64,000 nt of DNA from Cercophora sp. LCS_1 (taxonomy: Eukaryota > Ascomycota > Sordariomycetes > Sordariales > Lasiosphaeriaceae). Below are positions 42,395-52,970 of this stretch, piece after piece (position 1 is the stretch's first letter; each line of letters starts with the position of its first letter). Under the pieces are notes generated by a model. That model saw only the letters and a program-made list of their open reading frames with translations. It did no database searches and was not told where the DNA came from. The DNA is taken from NCBI GenBank assembly GCA_036250225.1, contig JAPZLL010000040.1, positions 124,001 to 188,000 of the forward strand, written 5' to 3'. The translations under genes were made by a program, and so were the position numbers.

Positions 42395-43036
42395 CACACA
42401 TGCAAAGCAACTAACTGTGAAAACGCCAAGCTCGCCAACGACCCGTCCTGTAGGGGGTGCAGGAAAATGAAGAAGAACCCGAGATCGATAGACCTGTACA
42501 ACCAAGGCGGATCTGGAAGAAACCAATACCGTGCTATTGCTCCGGCACCGCAATACCAATACCCTGCCCCTGATCCTGCGCAGCAATATTATGGCCAAGA
42601 GGGTGATGGCTATGACATGGTCGACCCGAACAACCCGCCTGTCCAGTATGTCAGCGTCCAGCGAGTTGAGCCCTTTTGGCAGGGTGAAGTGAGTGAACCG
42701 CCACTTTCGACGCGCCGCGTTAATCACATGTTTCCTAGACCAAGTATTGTGGCCGGGTCCCTTACGGGGAACGCGGCAACGCCTTCATATGCAGTACTTG
42801 TAACGCGCAGCTACAAAATTCGACTACCTTGGCTATGTTTTGCGGTTGTGAGGATATTTCTTTGTGGGCTGTTGGGCAACAACCGGCAGCTGGATCGGTA
42901 AGGGTGCAGATTCATGTGGGCTTCTTTCACTGACACCATTTTTCTTTTGTCTTGACAGGTCGAGGCGTATGATTTAGAAATGTACACAAACGTGAAGAAC
43001 AAAGGGGAGAAGAGGAAGAAGCAGAAGAGGAGATAG
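42395..43036 (+). CDS. Cys/His-module protein 4, 5' end unresolved (at least 176 aa)
   Basis: Plus-strand relative. Exons 42395-42688, 42739-42897 and 42959-43036, phases 0, introns 50 and 61 nt with good consensus. The first exon begins CAC ACA TGC like two paralogs and reads HTCKATNC, then SCRGCRK (C-x4-C-x10-C-x2-C). A Tyr/Gln/Pro-rich linker follows (APQYQYPAPDPAQQYY). Exon 3 holds YCGR, FICSTCNAQL and MFCGCED with C-x2-C-x13-C-x-C, the same spacing as the 191-residue paralog. The last exon encodes a strongly basic tail (KNKGEKRKKQKRR), a likely nuclear or nucleic-acid-binding segment. The upstream exon with the first Cys pair was not found, so the gene may be 5'-truncated. Confidence 0.5.
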
Positions 43037-43767
43037 ACCATCAAAGCTTGATGGACTGGGCAGTGGGCAATCTGCGATGTTGGAAGCAATCGCTTGGGTG
43101 AGAGTTTTTGCGTTGGTTTTGTCTTGTTATTACATCAGGGCGTCACGAGCATGGGTGGGCATTGCATTTGATCGTTTCATGAGGATTGCCGTGCATACCT
43201 CGAGCTTCTTGAAGCAGGGGAGAACGAGACATCTTACAAGCGCGAGACAGCAAATAATAAAGCCTCAAATTGATCCATCCACACGTGCGGGCTTGTGAGA
43301 TTCGAATCCTACATACCTGAAATGCGCCTTTTTCGGGAGTCGGTCAGATCTCACGTGGGACACTTGACTCAATTTGACTGGCAGACACAGCCTCCTGCTA
43401 AACAAAGTTGGACCGACACCGCATAGCGGCGAGATAATACAAGATGGCTTCGCTGTGCTTTTGCATATCTATAATTCATGACACACTGATAACCATCTGA
43501 ACACAAAATAGCATATCAGATAACGATCCCGCACCCTCACCCCACCTTGCCATCAACACTACCCCAGACACCAGCAAGGAACCCTCCGAACCAAGCTACT
43601 AACCCTCGGAGACACCCGAAGCCCGGAGCCTGCCGTCTCACTATAAACCTCTCCCATTTACTCTCAATATCTTCTCAATTTTCTTGAAAACGAATGCTGC
43701 TAAACTATTTCCCATCTCGAACCTCCATTTGTCACCCCTCTAGGTACTCACCATCGCCGCTACCAAA
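43037..43767. other. intergenic
   Basis: 731 bases, CT-rich near 43640-43740 before the next ATG. No gene or repeat recognised. Confidence 0.4.
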
Positions 43768-44844
43768 ATGTCAACAACACTCACCCTCTCAACCCCCTCC
43801 GGCCTCGTCCACCGTCCTATCCTCGCCAACCCACCGCGACCTGCCTTGCCCTCAGAAATCCCCCTGATCAACATCTCCCCCATCTTCTCCTCCTCCGTCA
43901 CCGCCCGCCAATCCGTAGCCTCCCAAATCCGGCAAGCCGCCACAACCTCGGGCTTTTTCTACATCACCGACCACGGCATCCCGCCCTCCCTCCTCACCAC
44001 CGCCTACACCTCAGCCCTCGACTTCTTCCACCTCCCGGCTGAACAAAAAGATGCAGTCCACACCCGCCACGCCACACACCACAAGCACAAATTCGGGTGG
44101 CGCGGGTTCGAATCCACAAGAATCAATCCATACGAAAGCAATGACATCCGAGAGAGCTTCTCCTGGGGATATGACCCGCGTCATGACCCTTCCGTCAGCA
44201 CCATTGATGCAATCCCGAAGGAAGCGATGGAGTATTTGAAAATGGAAGATTTTCCGTGGAGTAACACCAGTCCAGAGTTTAAACAGGGCGTGGTGGAGCT
44301 ATGGCAGGCTGTGTTGAAACTGGGGAGGGCGATGCTGCGAGTCTTTGCACTTGCTCTCGGGCTGGAGGAGCATGCGTTGGATGAGAAGTTTACGTACCCC
44401 GATGCAGCCGTTGCATTGAATTGGTATCCTACGCAAAAGGCGGGGAGTGGGGACGGTGATGTTTCGATCGGGAGTCATACGGATTTTCAGCTGTTTACGG
44501 TGCTCTGGCAGGATGTGGTGGGCGGGCTGCAGGTGTTGAATACGGATGGGCAGTGGTTGCTCGCGAAACCCGTTGAGGGAGCGCTGGTGGTGAACTTTGG
44601 GGATTACATGGAGCGGATTACGAATGGGAAGTGGAAGAGCACGGTGCATCGGGTTGTGAATCGGAGTGGGAAGGAACGGTTGAGTATGGCGTTTTTCTTT
44701 GGGTTCGGGTTGCATGAGAGTTGTGGCGCGTTGGATACGTGTGTGGAGGAGGGCGAGGAGAAGAAATATGACGAGGTTGGGTGTTATGAGTGGACGCAGA
44801 TGAGACTGAGGGCAATGCATGTCAAGACAGCAGAGGAGGAATAG
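43768..44844 (+). CDS. 2-oxoglutarate/Fe(II)-dependent oxygenase, IPNS-like (358 aa)
   Basis: Non-haem iron dioxygenase of the isopenicillin-N-synthase/flavonol-synthase type; fungal members hydroxylate or desaturate diverse metabolites. Single exon. The N-terminal domain reads IPLINISPIF, TTSGFFYITDHGIP and AEQKDAVH. Iron ligands are His237 and Asp239 in IGSHTDFQLFTVLWQD and His294 in KSTVHRVVN. Arg304 in the RLSMAFF (R-x-S) motif should bind 2-oxoglutarate. NWYP and GLQVL are in their usual places. No pathway neighbour identifies the substrate. Confidence 0.9.
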   Translation: MSTTLTLSTPSGLVHRPILANPPRPALPSEIPLINISPIFSSSVTARQSVASQIRQAATTSGFFYITDHGIPPSLLTTAYTSALDFFHLPAEQKDAVHTRHATHHKHKFGWRGFESTRINPYESNDIRESFSWGYDPRHDPSVSTIDAIPKEAMEYLKMEDFPWSNTSPEFKQGVVELWQAVLKLGRAMLRVFALALGLEEHALDEKFTYPDAAVALNWYPTQKAGSGDGDVSIGSHTDFQLFTVLWQDVVGGLQVLNTDGQWLLAKPVEGALVVNFGDYMERITNGKWKSTVHRVVNRSGKERLSMAFFFGFGLHESCGALDTCVEEGEEKKYDEVGCYEWTQMRLRAMHVKTAEEE

Positions 44845-45134
44845 GGGTTTGTTTACAGGGTTGAACCGGCAACGACACCTTGGACAGTGCATGATGATGA
44901 TCGTGATGATCGGTGTTGATTTATCGCGATGAGCGGGCCGGCGGTGGAGTTCGGTCTGGAATACTGCGAGCGCTTCTTGTTCTCGGCCGTCGCAATGCCG
45001 AGTCCACCCCCGCATCACCCCGCGACTCGACTGCTGTTGCACCTGCCAGCGACATCGGTGGCTGTTTTGTTTGCTTCAGATATAAACTCGGCCATTCCAT
45101 CCCTCATCGTCAACCAATAACAAGACAACACAAC

Positions 45135-45971
45135 ATGGCTTCCGTACCCGTTCCCCCAAGAGGGGTGTTTGTCCCCTCGCCCACCTTTTTCCGTCCTCTG
45201 TCTGACAGCCCGTCTGCAACGACTCACCAAGCCGCTGTCGACGTTGCCACCCAGACCGAGCACACGCTGTTCCTCGCCCGGTCCGGCATCACCGGCGTCG
45301 TCCTGCTCGGGTCAACCGGCGAGGCAATCCATCTCTCGGCCCAGGAACGTTTCGATCTTGTCGCCGGAGTCAAAAAGGGCCTCGAGGATGCTGGCTTCAA
45401 AGACTACCCCATCATGGCGGGCGTGCTAACGAGTGGCGGCATCGACGAGACGCTGTCGTGGTTGGACGACTACGCCAAGGCCGGCGCACAATGGGGGCTG
45501 GTTCTGGCACCCGGGTACTTTGGGCCGGCGGCGAGCCAGGCCAACCTCGAGGAGTGGTATCGCATCGTTGCTGATGCCAGTCCGATCCCGATTCTGGTGT
45601 ACAATTATCCCGGCGTGACCAACAACGTCGTGGTGCAGCCCGAGACGTACACCAAGCTGGCGGCGCACCCAAAGATTGTGGGATGCAAAATGTGAGTTGC
45701 ATCCATTGCCCAACTTGGACACACACAGACTGTGACGAAACAAAAAAAAAATAAAACTGACGGTCAGGTCGCATGGAAACGTGTCGCATCATGTGCAGGT
45801 GTCGCTGGACCCCGCAATTGACCACGATAGGTTCCGCGTCTACAGCGGCTTTGGCCAGCAGCTGGGCCCCATCGTGCAGTTTGGCGCCGCTGGCGTCATA
45901 GATGGAATGGCTGCATATTTCCCCAAAACGGTGGTCCGGTTGATGACGTTGGTGGACAGCGACAACAACAA

Positions 45972-46003
<32 letters not shown>

Positions 46004-46230
46004 ACAGAGCTGAGATTCACCGGCTGCAGTATGCCGTCAGCAAGGCCGAGGAGTTTATCGTGCGCTATGGCATTCTCGGCATCCGGGAGGCCGTGTACCG
46101 CGTCACGGGGCTGGGCAACCTGGAGGGCGGGCGGCTGCCGCTGAGGGGCAAACTGGCCGACAACGAGTGGGAGCAGGGACGAGGGCTGTTTCTCGCCGAA
46201 ATCGAAAAGACGGAAGCGAGTCTGTCGTGA
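45135..46230 (+). CDS. DHDPS-family aldolase, LGA1/4-hydroxy-2-oxoglutarate-aldolase-like
   Basis: Class I pyruvate-type aldolase. Close fungal relatives include L-threo-3-deoxy-hexulosonate aldolase (LGA1) of D-galacturonate catabolism and 4-hydroxy-2-oxoglutarate aldolase. Exons 45135-45691 and 45768-46230 with a 76-nt intron give 339 residues. The substrate-entry motif GVVLLGSTGEAIHLS, the catalytic-triad Tyr in LVYNYPG (residue 156) and the Schiff-base Lys185 in GCKMSHGN are all present; the intron splits the following Met codon. A run of nine alanines (GCC repeat, about 45973-46002) forms a non-conserved loop insertion. LGA1 identity is from memory of the CKMSHGNVSHH block and not certain. 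Confidence 0.85.
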
Positions 46231-46839
46231 CGTCGCATTGAGCACTGTATAGGTACTCTAGAAATGGCGTTATAGCGCTTGCGCGTAAGCGGCAGCCCGC
46301 AGCAATATTGACGCTTGAAACACCAAAACGGCGCACCGTGCTCTGTGTGCACTGCAAAAAACCTTGGAAAAGCGACCTCAAAAGCCCCTCCAAGCTTCCA
46401 AGACGTCGGAGCCAGAGATGCACGACGCACGGCGAACGGTTGCATTCCGGGCCGTCCAATGGCGGAAGCAGCGTTCGTTGCAGTTGCAGTTGTGACGGGC
46501 GCCGCGCTCCGTCGCACCGAGATGGGGCGCCCAGCAGGCCTGGACTCGTCAGCCGCTAGGCCCAACCGAGCTGCTGGTGATGACAAGCCCCGGACCCCAC
46601 TCGTGATTGGCGAAAGGAGATTGGGCGGCAGCGGCAAACCCACCACCAGCTCGGCGGCGGGCTGGGCATGGAACCTAGCAACAGAAGCAAGGAAGGCGCG
46701 GTGGATGGAAGCTGGGATGACCGGGATGCGACGCCGAAATACTGCGTACAAAATAGCCAGCCCCTCCACAAACAAAAATGCGCCTGCTTCCTCGCTCTCT
46801 GCGCTTGCTGTCTTGGCCGCTGAAGACTGCACCCGCACG
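46231..46839. other. 5' region of the aspartic protease gene, open in frame
   Basis: 609 bases. The protease frame stays open upstream to 46315, with in-frame ATGs (for example near 46459), but that segment lacks protease homology and would hide the signal peptide. Treated as 5' untranslated/promoter DNA. Confidence 0.4.
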
Positions 46840-48264
46840 ATGCAGCTTCCTCTCTTGCTGGCCGTCCTGGCCGTCGTCGGTGTCGGCGCCCGGCGCGTCG
46901 TGCCCATCAAAATCCAGAAGGAGCAGCCCGTCGGGGCGCGGGGGATCCCACTACTGCACCGGCGCCAGAATGGAAAGCCGTTTGACGAGGACCTGACCAA
47001 CAACCTGACGAGCGGCGCCTACTTTGCGCAAGTCGAGATCGGCACACCCGGACAAACATTGTCTCTTCATGTCGACACAGGCAGCACCGACGTCTGGGTG
47101 TTGGGGACTAGCACCAATCTCTGCACCAACACATTGCTCCAGGCCACATACGGCGGCTGTCTCGACGCCTTCGACCGATCAGCCAGTTCCACCTTTGAGC
47201 GCGTCGGATCCGGCAACGACTTTGAGATCCGCTACATGGACGGCAGCGGCGCCAGCGGCTTCTACTTTACCGACGACATCAACGTCGGCGGACTCAACGT
47301 GTCGGACGTCCAGATGGGCTACGCGCAGCGGTCCACCAGCGCCTGGGGCATGCTTGGCATCGGCTACGCCAAGAACTCGGCCGCCCGCGTCGAATATCCC
47401 AGTCTCCTCGACCAGATGCACGACCAAAGCCTCATCGGCACCAAGGCCTACAGTCTGTATCTGAACGACGTCGAGTCGTCCACCGGCACCATCCTGTTCG
47501 GCGGGATCGACACAGAGAAGTTCTACGGCACGCTGAAAAGCATCCCCATCCTCCCGGACCCACAGACAGGGCACATCACGCATTTCAACGTCTCCCTAAG
47601 CGGCTTGGCAGTCCTCTCGGGCAACCCCAAAATCGACTCCAGCACGCTCATCGCGCCCGCCTCCCCGGTGCCCGTCATCCTCGACTCAGGCACAACGCTG
47701 ACATACCTGCCCGGCGCCGTCACCGCGCCTCTGTTCGCCAAACTCAACGCCTACGACCGCAGCGGCGCCGAAATCCCCGTCGTCTACGTCGACTGCACCA
47801 TCGTCGACACGGATCCCTCCCTCGTGCTGTCCTACCAGTTCAACGGCCCAGACGGCCCCGTCGTGCAAGTCTCGATTGCCGATATCGTCTTTGACGACAT
47901 CAAGCAATACGTCGCCGCCGGCCTCATCACGCTGCCGTCCAAACTGCCCTTTCCTAAGGAGAATGTATGCAGCTTGGGTGTCATGACAAGTGCGGCGGGC
48001 GACGTGCACTTGCTGGGCGATACCTTTTTGAGGAGCGCGTACGCTGTGTATGATTTGAGTAATGATGTGATTGCGCTAGCGCAGAGTCATATGAACTCGA
48101 CAAGGGAGAATATTGTTGAGATTCCGGCCAATGCGACGGGCATTCCACCGCTGGAGGGGCAGGTTGCGCCCGAGGTTGTGAGGCCCGCAAAGGAGAATGG
48201 GGGGCACAAGGTGACGATGAGCGTCATAGGGCTGGCACTGGGGTTGGTTGCATTGGTTTTGTGA
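46840..48264 (+). CDS. GPI-anchored aspartic protease (yapsin/candidapepsin type, 474 aa)
   Basis: Pepsin-fold secreted endopeptidase expected at the cell surface. One exon. A signal peptide (MQLPLLLAVLAVVGVGA) precedes a short basic propeptide with an HRRQ processing site. The two active-site motifs are DTGST (Asp79) and DSGTT (Asp282). IGTPGQTLSLHVDTGS, WGMLGIGYAKNSA and LLGDTFLRSAYAVYDL are typical. The C-terminus has a hydrophilic stretch followed by a hydrophobic end (VIGLALGLVALVL), a GPI-attachment signal. The ATG at 46840 is chosen because it starts the signal peptide. Confidence 0.9.
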   Translation: MQLPLLLAVLAVVGVGARRVVPIKIQKEQPVGARGIPLLHRRQNGKPFDEDLTNNLTSGAYFAQVEIGTPGQTLSLHVDTGSTDVWVLGTSTNLCTNTLLQATYGGCLDAFDRSASSTFERVGSGNDFEIRYMDGSGASGFYFTDDINVGGLNVSDVQMGYAQRSTSAWGMLGIGYAKNSAARVEYPSLLDQMHDQSLIGTKAYSLYLNDVESSTGTILFGGIDTEKFYGTLKSIPILPDPQTGHITHFNVSLSGLAVLSGNPKIDSSTLIAPASPVPVILDSGTTLTYLPGAVTAPLFAKLNAYDRSGAEIPVVYVDCTIVDTDPSLVLSYQFNGPDGPVVQVSIADIVFDDIKQYVAAGLITLPSKLPFPKENVCSLGVMTSAAGDVHLLGDTFLRSAYAVYDLSNDVIALAQSHMNSTRENIVEIPANATGIPPLEGQVAPEVVRPAKENGGHKVTMSVIGLALGLVALVL

Positions 48265-49095
48265 GATTATTTGGGGTGTATACTATGTTTGCATGATAGA
48301 CGCATGGTGTTTGGTGTTGGGAGTGTAATAAAAGCGATTTGATCACGAAGACCTTTGCGGCTCGTCTTCCGCTTGGGCCGTGGTTCTCTTGATGGGTGTT
48401 TTCCAGCTGAATGCATAGGTACGATACCAGACAGGGTTCCTTACATTAAGTTTACTAGACGCTCAAGGTTCTGCCTTTTTGGGGTTTATCTTCCCTCTTG
48501 ACTCATCTATCCCGGATTGTGGATCCTTGCGGCCAGCCGTACACCCACACGGGAGGTTAATGCCATTTGGCTTATCTAAATGCTGGGTGCCTTGATCAGT
48601 GATGCACACCCTAGGAGAGGGGGACATTCGAGCGCTGCATTCTTCGCGTGCATGGGATGTTGAATGTCTGGTTCTGCTTGCCTGTATAGGTAGTATCTGT
48701 TTCTGCCCCATGATGGTGGCACAGACCTGTTGAAAATTTGCATTGTTGGGCTGTTCTTGGTAGACATAAACCCCTTGTATGATTTGGGTTCGTTCACGAA
48801 CCCTCTTTAGCATTCGAAACTTACATACGCCATGCCACGCTGGACACACCACTACGCACGTATTTCCCATCACATCCTCATTTTGGAGACGGCAGAGATT
48901 TTAACTCCAATAGATGATGAAAGCTTATGATGGCCATGAAAAAAGTCTAAGATGCCCCCCCACCCCCATTTGGATCGCATATATATCGCCTTCTTTTCCT
49001 CCATCTGTCTCTCTCCTTCACTTCATCGCATCGTCACTTTTGTCGAGACTCGAGATTCAACCAACGATTTAAACCCTCCACCTTTTTGATTCAAA
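48265..49095. promoter_or_regulatory. intergenic; TATA box of the next gene
   Basis: 831 bases. ATATATAT at 48979-48986 lies 110 bases before the ATG at 49096, followed by CT-rich DNA. A 135-codon minus-strand frame (48870-48463) has several cysteines but no recognisable domain and is left uncalled. Confidence 0.4.
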
Positions 49096-50562
49096 ATGTC
49101 CACGCCTCAGGTATGTCCACCCATCTCATACATCTTTACTTGTCAATCTCTTCCCCACGGCGCATAGGCTCCTCCTCAGCCTCACACTCATCGCCGGATT
49201 CCGATCAACCCTCTTCACAATCTAACTCTTGCCTCTTCGGCAGGAAACCCCCACAATGTCTCCAGCAACCCAGCACAAACGAGGCCCGCTGGGCGGCATT
49301 ATCCCACCGCCTGAGCCTCCGAAGAATGGCAGGAAGAGAAGGAGCCCTCCCAACCACGGAGCTCGGATTCATCCTGGGCACCCACCCCCAAATCCCCCTC
49401 CCGTCGCGGGTGCGACCTCACAGCTGGCCACACAGTCACCCTCGCAGCCCGCCGTACCCTTGACATCCCACTCCGCCCAGCAGCACCCACCACCGCAGGG
49501 CCCGTCATCCGCCCCGGCGCCGCACTCATCCGCCACTGTGGGTGTCTTGGCTCCTCCCCAACCGGCACGCCCTCAACCGGCACGTCCTCAACCCGCATCA
49601 CGACCTGTAAGTCCCCAAAACTCCCGCGCTAACTGGTTCTAACGAGACAAGCAACCTCATGTCGGTGAGAATGCCTCCTCTCAGCCAGTACGGACGTTAC
49701 AGGCCCCTACCACCACATCCGTCGTCCTCTTCCCCGCCCACGACCAGCTGGCACGCCCACGCCCACAGCCCGCTTCACGACCTGTAAGTATACAGACATC
49801 CCATAAGTGTATCGAATTACCTTATTCTAACATGACAAGCAACCTCATACCGGCGGGAGCGTCGTCCCCCGCGATGCCGTGGCCGCTGCCCCTGTCCTCA
49901 CCCATGCCGCCAGTACGTCAACGGCCTATTCGTCCGCGGGAGACAGCCAACTTCACTTGCGCTCCCCTCCGACGGATCTGATGGGGGAAAGTATCACGGT
50001 GGCTGCCCAACCTACCCTCCCCGCCGATCCTGCTCCCCTCGCCCGCAGCAGCAGTGATCAGAGACGAAGCCCCGTTCCGCGGTCCCCGCCAACGAGGACG
50101 ACAACTGACAGGTTGACCGCTGATCGCCGCGCAAATACTAGCCCGTCTCGGGGTTTAGTTGCCACCGCCATAGCCGCTGCGGATCGGGTGGTTGGTGGTG
50201 ATCCTGCTGCTCCTGATCTTGATCGGGTTGAAGTCTCTGAAGCGGTGGGACAACCTGACGCCGGTTTGAGACAGGATGTCTGGCTATACACGGAGTCGCC
50301 GTCGCATGTGCCGATGGACGACGGACCGGTTTATGATTCTTTTCAGGGAAGAATGGTCAGGACGAATCCGCTCATGTCGGAGTTTCGGAGGCGTGAGGTT
50401 GAGATGATGGCAGAGGAGCGGGGGAGGAGAGAAGGAGGGTTTATGTATGACAAGGATTGGGAAGAGAAAAGGAGGGAATCGGAGGTGGAATGCTGGAGTT
50501 GTAAGAGTAGATCGGGATGTGAGTGTGGGGGAATGGTTGATTTTGGGATGAGCGGTGGGTGA
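49096..50562 (+). CDS. Pro/Ser-rich hypothetical protein with duplicated exon ends (410 aa)
   Basis: Not recognised. Exons 49096-49110, 49244-49606, 49652-49783 and 49840-50562. Exon 1 encodes only MSTPQ; its intron is 133 nt. Introns 2 and 3 are bounded by the same words: both upstream exons end QPASRP with CGACCT|GTAAGT and both downstream exons start QPH with AAG|CAACCTCAT, showing an internal duplication of an exon with its splice sites. Most of the protein is Pro/Gln/Ser-rich disorder with a basic RKRRSPP. The last 130 residues look folded (GRMVRTNPLMSEFRRREVEM, MYDKDWEEKRRE) and end in CWSCKSRSGCECGG, a C-x2-C-x5-C-x-C cluster. Nuclear or cytosolic; function unknown. Confidence 0.65.
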
Positions 50563-51120
50563 TAGCTGCGTATAATTGACTGGCATATGAGTTGCTTTGA
50601 AATGAGACACGTCAGCGTGCCCGTTGATCTTTTTCTTTTCTCTAGAACACTCGCATCGCTGCTCGCAGTGGTAAATTGCACGGTTGGGGGGTCGTTATCT
50701 TGCGTCGATTCTACCGAAGTAGGTATAGTAGACGCTGATAAGGTGATACCGATGTGGAGCGTTGTTGAAGCTGGGACCTGTGAAGTGGTGGGGAAACCAT
50801 TGGAGGTTGGAGGGGTACAGGGAGGGCCCTCAAGGCCGGTGAAAATGGCGGGACACTAGCCAAAAACGGCAGTCCAGACAGCAACACAGACACTAAGAGA
50901 GCAATGAGTAATATCATACTCGTGACGGTAAGGAAATCCCCAGTAGTGGAATCAATGACGTCGAAGAGGTTTTTCGCAGTGGTAAATCGCACGGTCGGGG
51001 GATCGGTATCTTTCGTCGGTGAGGTAGACGCCAATGAAGCCGATACCGACGTAGAGGCAGCCAATGGAGATAGCGCCGGCGGCCTTGATGCAATTGATGT
51101 CATGGCGAGCATTGCGGAGC
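50563..51120. other. intergenic with one copy of a tandem duplication
   Basis: 558 bases. 50665-50893 is a diverged copy of 50976-51190 (offset 311 bases). The second copy contains the last exon of the minus-strand membrane-protein gene; the first copy keeps the same acceptor and a similar short reading frame. Confidence 0.6.
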
Positions 51121-51190
51121 TCAAGCTTGTTGAAAATGGCAGGCCCGCACTAGCCAAAAAACGGCAGTCCAGACAGCGACACTCAGGCTG
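50665..51190. repeat. tandem duplication of a gene 3' end, two units
   Basis: Unit 1 (50665-50893) and unit 2 (50976-51190) share GCAGTGGTAAAT-GCACGGT at one end and CTAGCCAAAAA-CGGCAGTCC at the other, with divergent middles. On the minus strand each unit starts with a pyrimidine-rich TTGGCTAG acceptor and then encodes a short x-HF-x2-stop tail. Confidence 0.6.
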
Positions 51191-52150
51191 GAAACTCCAG
51201 CGTCGTTCGACCATCTTTTCGCACATTTCGTCGCCAAAACATTAGATACCCGTTGCGTCAAAGTCGGCTAGACCTCCCGTCCTCGTCAGTTCTTCCCTCC
51301 CATACGGCACGCAACGCGTCTGAACCAGCAGTTGATAAATCGGAGACGTCCCTGCCGTCGTCAACTTGAACTTGACATCAGGTCTCAGCTGCGAAATCGC
51401 CCCGGCATCTCTCTTGTCGATATAACTCAGCAGTCTCCCACCCGTTAGCGCAGAAGGATGCGAGATCGTGCTGGTAAACGTAACAGCCCCGTCAAGTGCC
51501 AGTTTCAGCTCTACGTGAAGACGACGCCGCAGCACGCCCGTCGCCTCCTGAAACGCCACCGAGCTCTCCAGCTGTGAACTAGGCCACCCGCTCAACCACG
51601 TCCAGAGCTCGACGAAGCCCGCCGTCGGACACCACTCGGCATACAACCCGCCCATCTGGCTACAGTGAATTGTGTCGACCGTCCCGCCCTCCCCAACACT
51701 CGCCACAAGAGGCCACGTCTTGTTCAAATCGAAGTTATAAAATATCGACCCCTGAAGACCCGAGAACGCGTCCGGAAAAGCAAACCAATCCTGCGCAGGC
51801 GCCATGAGGATCGCCGACGCCGGTCCGACAAGCGCTGCGATCATGCTATTCGCCGCGATGAACAGAATCGGCGGGACCGCGCCTCGAAACGATCCAGACA
51901 CGACTTTCCAGAATTCATAGCTGAATATGTAGGCGATTGTCCCGATGCGGTACGCGCCTGTGAGTAACCCAAACGGGAGACACGACTCGACGAGACGGCG
52001 CGTGCTGAGACTAATGGTCAACGTGCTGAGGAAGAACACAATGAGGATCTCGTGCAACTTGGCGGCGAGCTGCAGCATGTTGGTCACGACGGTGATGGAG
52101 TGGAATGGTGACGTGGCGACGGATGCTTCGCGGAGGGACGGCCATGATGT
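51121..52150 (-). CDS. multi-pass membrane protein, uncharacterised fungal family
   Basis: The frame opens at 52150, after an AATAG acceptor, with TSWPSLREASVATSPFHSIT then TNMLQLAAKLHEILIVFFLS, a block I associate with fungal integral membrane proteins of unknown function. The first ATG inside is at 52078; a 9-base first exon at 52288-52280 (MVQ) is possible but weak. Three hydrophobic segments lie in the first 110 residues (LHEILIVFFLSTLTISL; FGLLTGAYRIGTIAYIFSYEF; FIAANSMIAALVGPASAILM), then a soluble domain with two cysteine-containing turns. The end is either TAA at 51242 or, after a 100-nt intron (51150-51249), a 29-base exon ending at 51121 (VRACHFQQA). N-terminal helices usual in the family seem to be missing. 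Confidence 0.55.
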
Positions 52151-52970
52151 CTATTGTTCGGAACCTCTGGATCTGCGGCTTATGTGATAGTGTAATTGCC
52201 CTGAGAGTCGTGCTAGCCTTCATTCAGTCATCTTGCCCCCTAACGCCTTTAATCGTCCTGGTCTACGATCTGTCTTTACCTGGACCATCTTAGTGTCCCA
52301 GGAGCAGGTCGCAACAAAAATGGGGACCGATTTTGGCCATCTTTATGTATGGGGACTAATTCTAGGCCCACTCGGCTAGAGTTAGAGCAATTCAGGATGC
52401 TGCGGCGCGGTGTGCCGAAAACGGCACTTAGCCTACCTAAGCAAACTTGAGCAAGCCTGAGAAAATCCTGAGTAGATCCTGAGCCGAGGTGAGTAGTGTC
52501 ACGTAGGAGAGGCACAAAAAAGGAAATTCTGTGTGCCTGGATTCGTCTCACACAACACGAAGGATACTTGCCACATCAGGGGTAATCCCTTGGTGTACAA
52601 GAAAACGAACAAGGGACATTTTCTAGGACATACAGCGACCACTCAACGCACAAAAAACGTCTTCTTTTTATCTTTAATGCTTTCTCCCGAGGGCTCTATT
52701 CGCGTTAATACACTTTATATGGGTTGTACTTCAGTTCTAATGTTGAATATCCTTTTTTAAACCTGGTCTTGACTAAATATTCTGTACGAAATACGAGATC
52801 GACGGAATCCCACCGATGACTGATGCCGGACCCAAAATACAAAAATACAACCCCTGCAAATACGAGCTCGGTTTCACAGCCCAATCTCACTTAAAACCCA
52901 CTGGAGTGCCACTAGAACAATTTCCCCTCGTCAACTGTTCCATTTCTCAGTCGCAAAACGCAACATCAGC
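52151..52970. other. intergenic between divergent membrane-protein genes
   Basis: 820 bases, holding promoters for both flanking genes and a possible 9-base exon (52280-52288) of the minus-strand gene. No other element recognised. Confidence 0.4.

Noticed and set aside
44103..44120. GGGTTCGAATCC resembling a tRNA T-arm
   Set aside because: It lies inside the dioxygenase coding sequence and no acceptor, D-arm or anticodon stem can be folded around it. A similar ATTCGAATCC near 43300 also lacks the rest of a tRNA.
46315..46839. N-terminal extension of the aspartic protease
   Set aside because: The frame is open, but the segment has no protease homology and would bury the signal peptide at 46840.
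48463..48870. Cys-containing minus-strand frame as another family member
   Set aside because: The spacing does not fit either Cys module, and no intron at the conserved place was found.
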